From Chloroflexota bacterium (GTDB lineage: Bacteria > Chloroflexota > Anaerolineae > Aggregatilineales > UBA3940): DNA of 7,285 nucleotides. Below, piece after piece: positions 5,560-7,285 of this stretch (positions within the stretch are counted from its first letter, which is position 1; every line of letters begins with the position of its first letter). The translations under genes were made by a program, and so were the position numbers. Below the pieces are notes generated by a model that saw only the letters and a program-made list of their open reading frames with translations, ran no database searches and had not been told where the DNA came from. The stretch covers positions 1 to 7,285 of the forward strand of contig JAHEME010000133.1 in NCBI GenBank assembly GCA_024643825.1, in the 5' to 3' direction.

Positions 5560-6651
5560 ATGAGTGAGAAAAAAGGACGAATCGCCGTCGCCATGAGCGG
5601 CGGAGTGGATAGCTCTGTGTGCGCTGCCTTGCTTGTGGAAGCGGGCTATGATGTCTTTGGAATTATGCTTCGCCTCTGGTCAGAGTCAGGGGAATTTACC
5701 ACCAGCAGAGACAATCGCTGCTGCACCCGCGACCAGATGTTAGATGCCACCTTTGTGGCACGCAAACTTGGAATTCCCTTCGAGGTGATTGATGCACGTG
5801 AGGTGTTTCGCAATCAAGTAGTAGATGGCTTCCTTGCCGGATACGCTGCGGGGATTACACCGAACCCATGCCTATCCTGCAATCGTCATATTCGGTTTAC
5901 TTATCTGCTCAACGAAGCTCTTTCTCGCGGCGCAACCCATCTGGCAACCGGACACTACGCAAGAGTCACACAGGCGGCAGACGGCGTGTATCACTTGCTG
6001 AAAGGCATGGATGCAGCAAAAGATCAGAGCTACGTTCTGAGTGTTCTAGATCAGTATCAGCTTAGTCACGCCATGTTTCCAGTCGGTGCCTATTCCAAGC
6101 CTGAGGTTCGGGCGCTTGCCGCCCGATTTGAAATGCGCGTTGCGAACAAGAGCGAAAGCCAGGATCTTTGCTTTGTGGCTGACGGCGACTATCGCCGCTT
6201 CATTCAGAACTACGCTCCTGAGACAGTGGACCCTGGTCTCATGCGTTTGGCTTCAGGGGAGATTATTGGAAAGCATACTGGTCTTCCAAACTACACAATC
6301 GGGCAACGCAAGGGGCTAGGGATTTCATGGCCGGAGCCACTCTACGTTGTCTCAAAGAATGCGAGCACAAACGAAATCACGGTTGGCACACGAACTGAAC
6401 TGGGGCGAGATCAACTGCGCGCCATTCAGATTAATTGGTTGGATGGCACTCCACCGTCAGATGCATTCCGTGCAGAAGTAAAGACTCGCTACAAAGCACA
6501 GCTTGTGCAGGCTCAAATCACACCAGAAGGAGATGCCAGTGCGCATGTCCATCTAGCTGAGCCAATGGACGATCTGACGCCCGGTCAGGGGGCCATCTTC
6601 TATGATGGAGAGCGCGTTCTTGGCGGCGGAATCATCGCCAGTGTGAATTAG
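5560..6651 (+). CDS. mnmA: tRNA-specific 2-thiouridylase MnmA
   Basis: MnmA puts sulfur on position 2 of the wobble uridine (U34) of tRNAs for Lys, Glu and Gln, using ATP and a sulfur donor relay, in the cytosol. The 363-residue length is normal. Visible motifs are the PP-loop SGGVDSS at 13-19 that binds ATP, RCC at 53-55, NPCLSCN at 102-108 with C107 at the first catalytic cysteine, GHYARV at 131-136, KDQSYVL at 154-160, and QDLCF at 201-205 with C204 as the second catalytic cysteine. GLPNYTIGQRKGLG at 241-254 leads into the C-terminal beta domains. C104 stands where E. coli has an Asp, giving C-x2-C. The ATG at 5560 is the only usual start, because an in-frame TGA lies at 5548-5550. The Shine-Dalgarno is poor (GGA about 13 nt upstream) and no clear promoter was found. 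The stop overlaps the convergent gene by 4 bp. Confidence 0.96.
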   Translation: MSEKKGRIAVAMSGGVDSSVCAALLVEAGYDVFGIMLRLWSESGEFTTSRDNRCCTRDQMLDATFVARKLGIPFEVIDAREVFRNQVVDGFLAGYAAGITPNPCLSCNRHIRFTYLLNEALSRGATHLATGHYARVTQAADGVYHLLKGMDAAKDQSYVLSVLDQYQLSHAMFPVGAYSKPEVRALAARFEMRVANKSESQDLCFVADGDYRRFIQNYAPETVDPGLMRLASGEIIGKHTGLPNYTIGQRKGLGISWPEPLYVVSKNASTNEITVGTRTELGRDQLRAIQINWLDGTPPSDAFRAEVKTRYKAQLVQAQITPEGDASAHVHLAEPMDDLTPGQGAIFYDGERVLGGGIIASVN

Positions 6652-7285
6652 CGTCCACCCAGCAAATAGTAAACTACCTGATCCCCCCACAACAGCATAG
6701 CAGCAGCCGCAATTGTTATTGCTGGCCCATACGGAAATGCCATGTGCGCCTCGTAACGCCTGACAATAACCAAACGAACCGCCAGATAGCCCAGAGCCAT
6801 GACGCCCCCAATCAGGGCCATCAGAATCAGCAGGTAGGCCACGTGAGGGTATCCGACGACCAAGCCACAGAATGTAGCTAGTGAGACATCGCCAAAGCCA
6901 AACGCTATTTCAGTTACGGGGTCTTTTCGGCGTGCGTTAACAATGCGCAGATACAACCCACCCATCAAGTAATAGAGCATTACAATGATTTGGGCGACTG
7001 CATAGCCAACCAGAGCATCAGCAAGTTGGACACGACGGGTTATTAGTATCTCGATAAACGCGATCAGGAATGACGGTAGCAGGACGATGCTCAACACCAA
7101 TCGATGCTCAATGTCGATCACGGAAATGAGGGTCAGTACGACCAAATAGAAACTGACGGAGATCGCCTGTGGCAGAGGTTGCCTCAAGGCAACCCCTATC
7201 AGCATGATCAACACGATTGTTACAGTAATGTAACGCCGCATGTTCCAGCGGCGAGGAGGGCTATCCGGCTGAGGAGTCTCCTCAT
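6648..7285 (-). CDS. Prepilin peptidase, A24 family (5' end outside the window)
   Basis: This membrane aspartyl protease cleaves the leader peptides of type IV pilin-like proteins. Counting from the ATG at 7241, there are about seven hydrophobic helices in 197 residues, corresponding to TM2-8 of PilD-type enzymes. The two catalytic aspartates are visible: D43 in VIDIEHRLV and D118 in GFGD. FPYGPA at 169-173 is the usual late motif. The Pro found after the first Asp in most members (D-x6-P) is Leu50 here. The frame stays open upstream of 7241 (PQPDSPPRRWN) to the window edge, and the ATG at 7241 has no convincing ribosome binding site. The gene therefore probably continues and may carry the N-terminal cysteine-containing domain outside the window. 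A short CpaA/TadV-like form starting at 7241 is the alternative. It converges on mnmA with stop codons overlapping in TTAG. Confidence 0.85.
   Translation of the reverse strand, partial: EETPQPDSPPRRWNMRRYITVTIVLIMLIGVALRQPLPQAISVSFYLVVLTLISVIDIEHRLVLSIVLLPSFLIAFIEILITRRVQLADALVGYAVAQIIVMLYYLMGGLYLRIVNARRKDPVTEIAFGFGDVSLATFCGLVVGYPHVAYLLILMALIGGVMALGYLAVRLVIVRRYEAHMAFPYGPAITIAAAAMLLWGDQVVYYLLGGR

Noticed and set aside
5547..5567. A six-codon frame (ATG to TGA) overlapping the mnmA start, as a possible leader peptide.
   Set aside because: It has no ribosome binding site, and its peptide has no regulatory logic such as repeated codons. Such short frames arise often by chance.

Overview
The window most likely comes from a member of the Chloroflexota, perhaps Anaerolineae or a related class. 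This is inference from protein style and not from a marker search. Three things suggest it: the carbohydrate-binding jelly-roll domain at 121-1392, the two-helix membrane protein with a double zinc ribbon at 3287-3844, and the M23 plus TIM-barrel protein at 1423-3090. Base composition looks close to 50% GC. No tRNA, rRNA or CRISPR array was seen.

Layout: (1) 121-3090, minus strand, is a two-gene unit. The upstream gene encodes an M23 metallopeptidase joined to a glycoside-hydrolase-like barrel. The downstream gene encodes a carbohydrate-binding domain, an Ig-like domain and a C-terminal alpha/beta module. The same module forms the N-terminus of the first protein. Neither protein has an export signal, and both lie in one reading frame separated by a single stop codon. 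(2) 3091-3286 is a divergent intergenic region with a good sigma70-type promoter for the plus-strand gene and small repeats that could be operator sites. (3) 3287-3844, plus strand, is the membrane-anchored zinc-ribbon protein. It converges on enolase (3863-5161, minus strand). (4) 5162-5559 is a 398-bp divergent spacer between eno and mnmA. It holds a 183-bp MITE-like element with 25-bp terminal inverted repeats and an 8-bp target duplication. The element sits in what looks like the remnant of a TPR-type gene. (5) 5560-6651, plus strand, is mnmA. Its stop codon overlaps by 4 bp the stop of a prepilin peptidase (A24) gene on the minus strand. The 5' end of that gene runs off the window edge. 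Bases 1-120 hold no gene or clear signal.

The genes form no single pathway: enolase and MnmA are housekeeping, the A24 peptidase belongs to type IV pilus or secretion pilin maturation, and the 121-3090 pair is accessory and cell-wall or glycan directed. The most unusual parts are that pair (a repeated uncharacterised module, no signal peptides, an altered glycosidase active-site motif) and the MITE placed 34 bp upstream of the enolase start codon.
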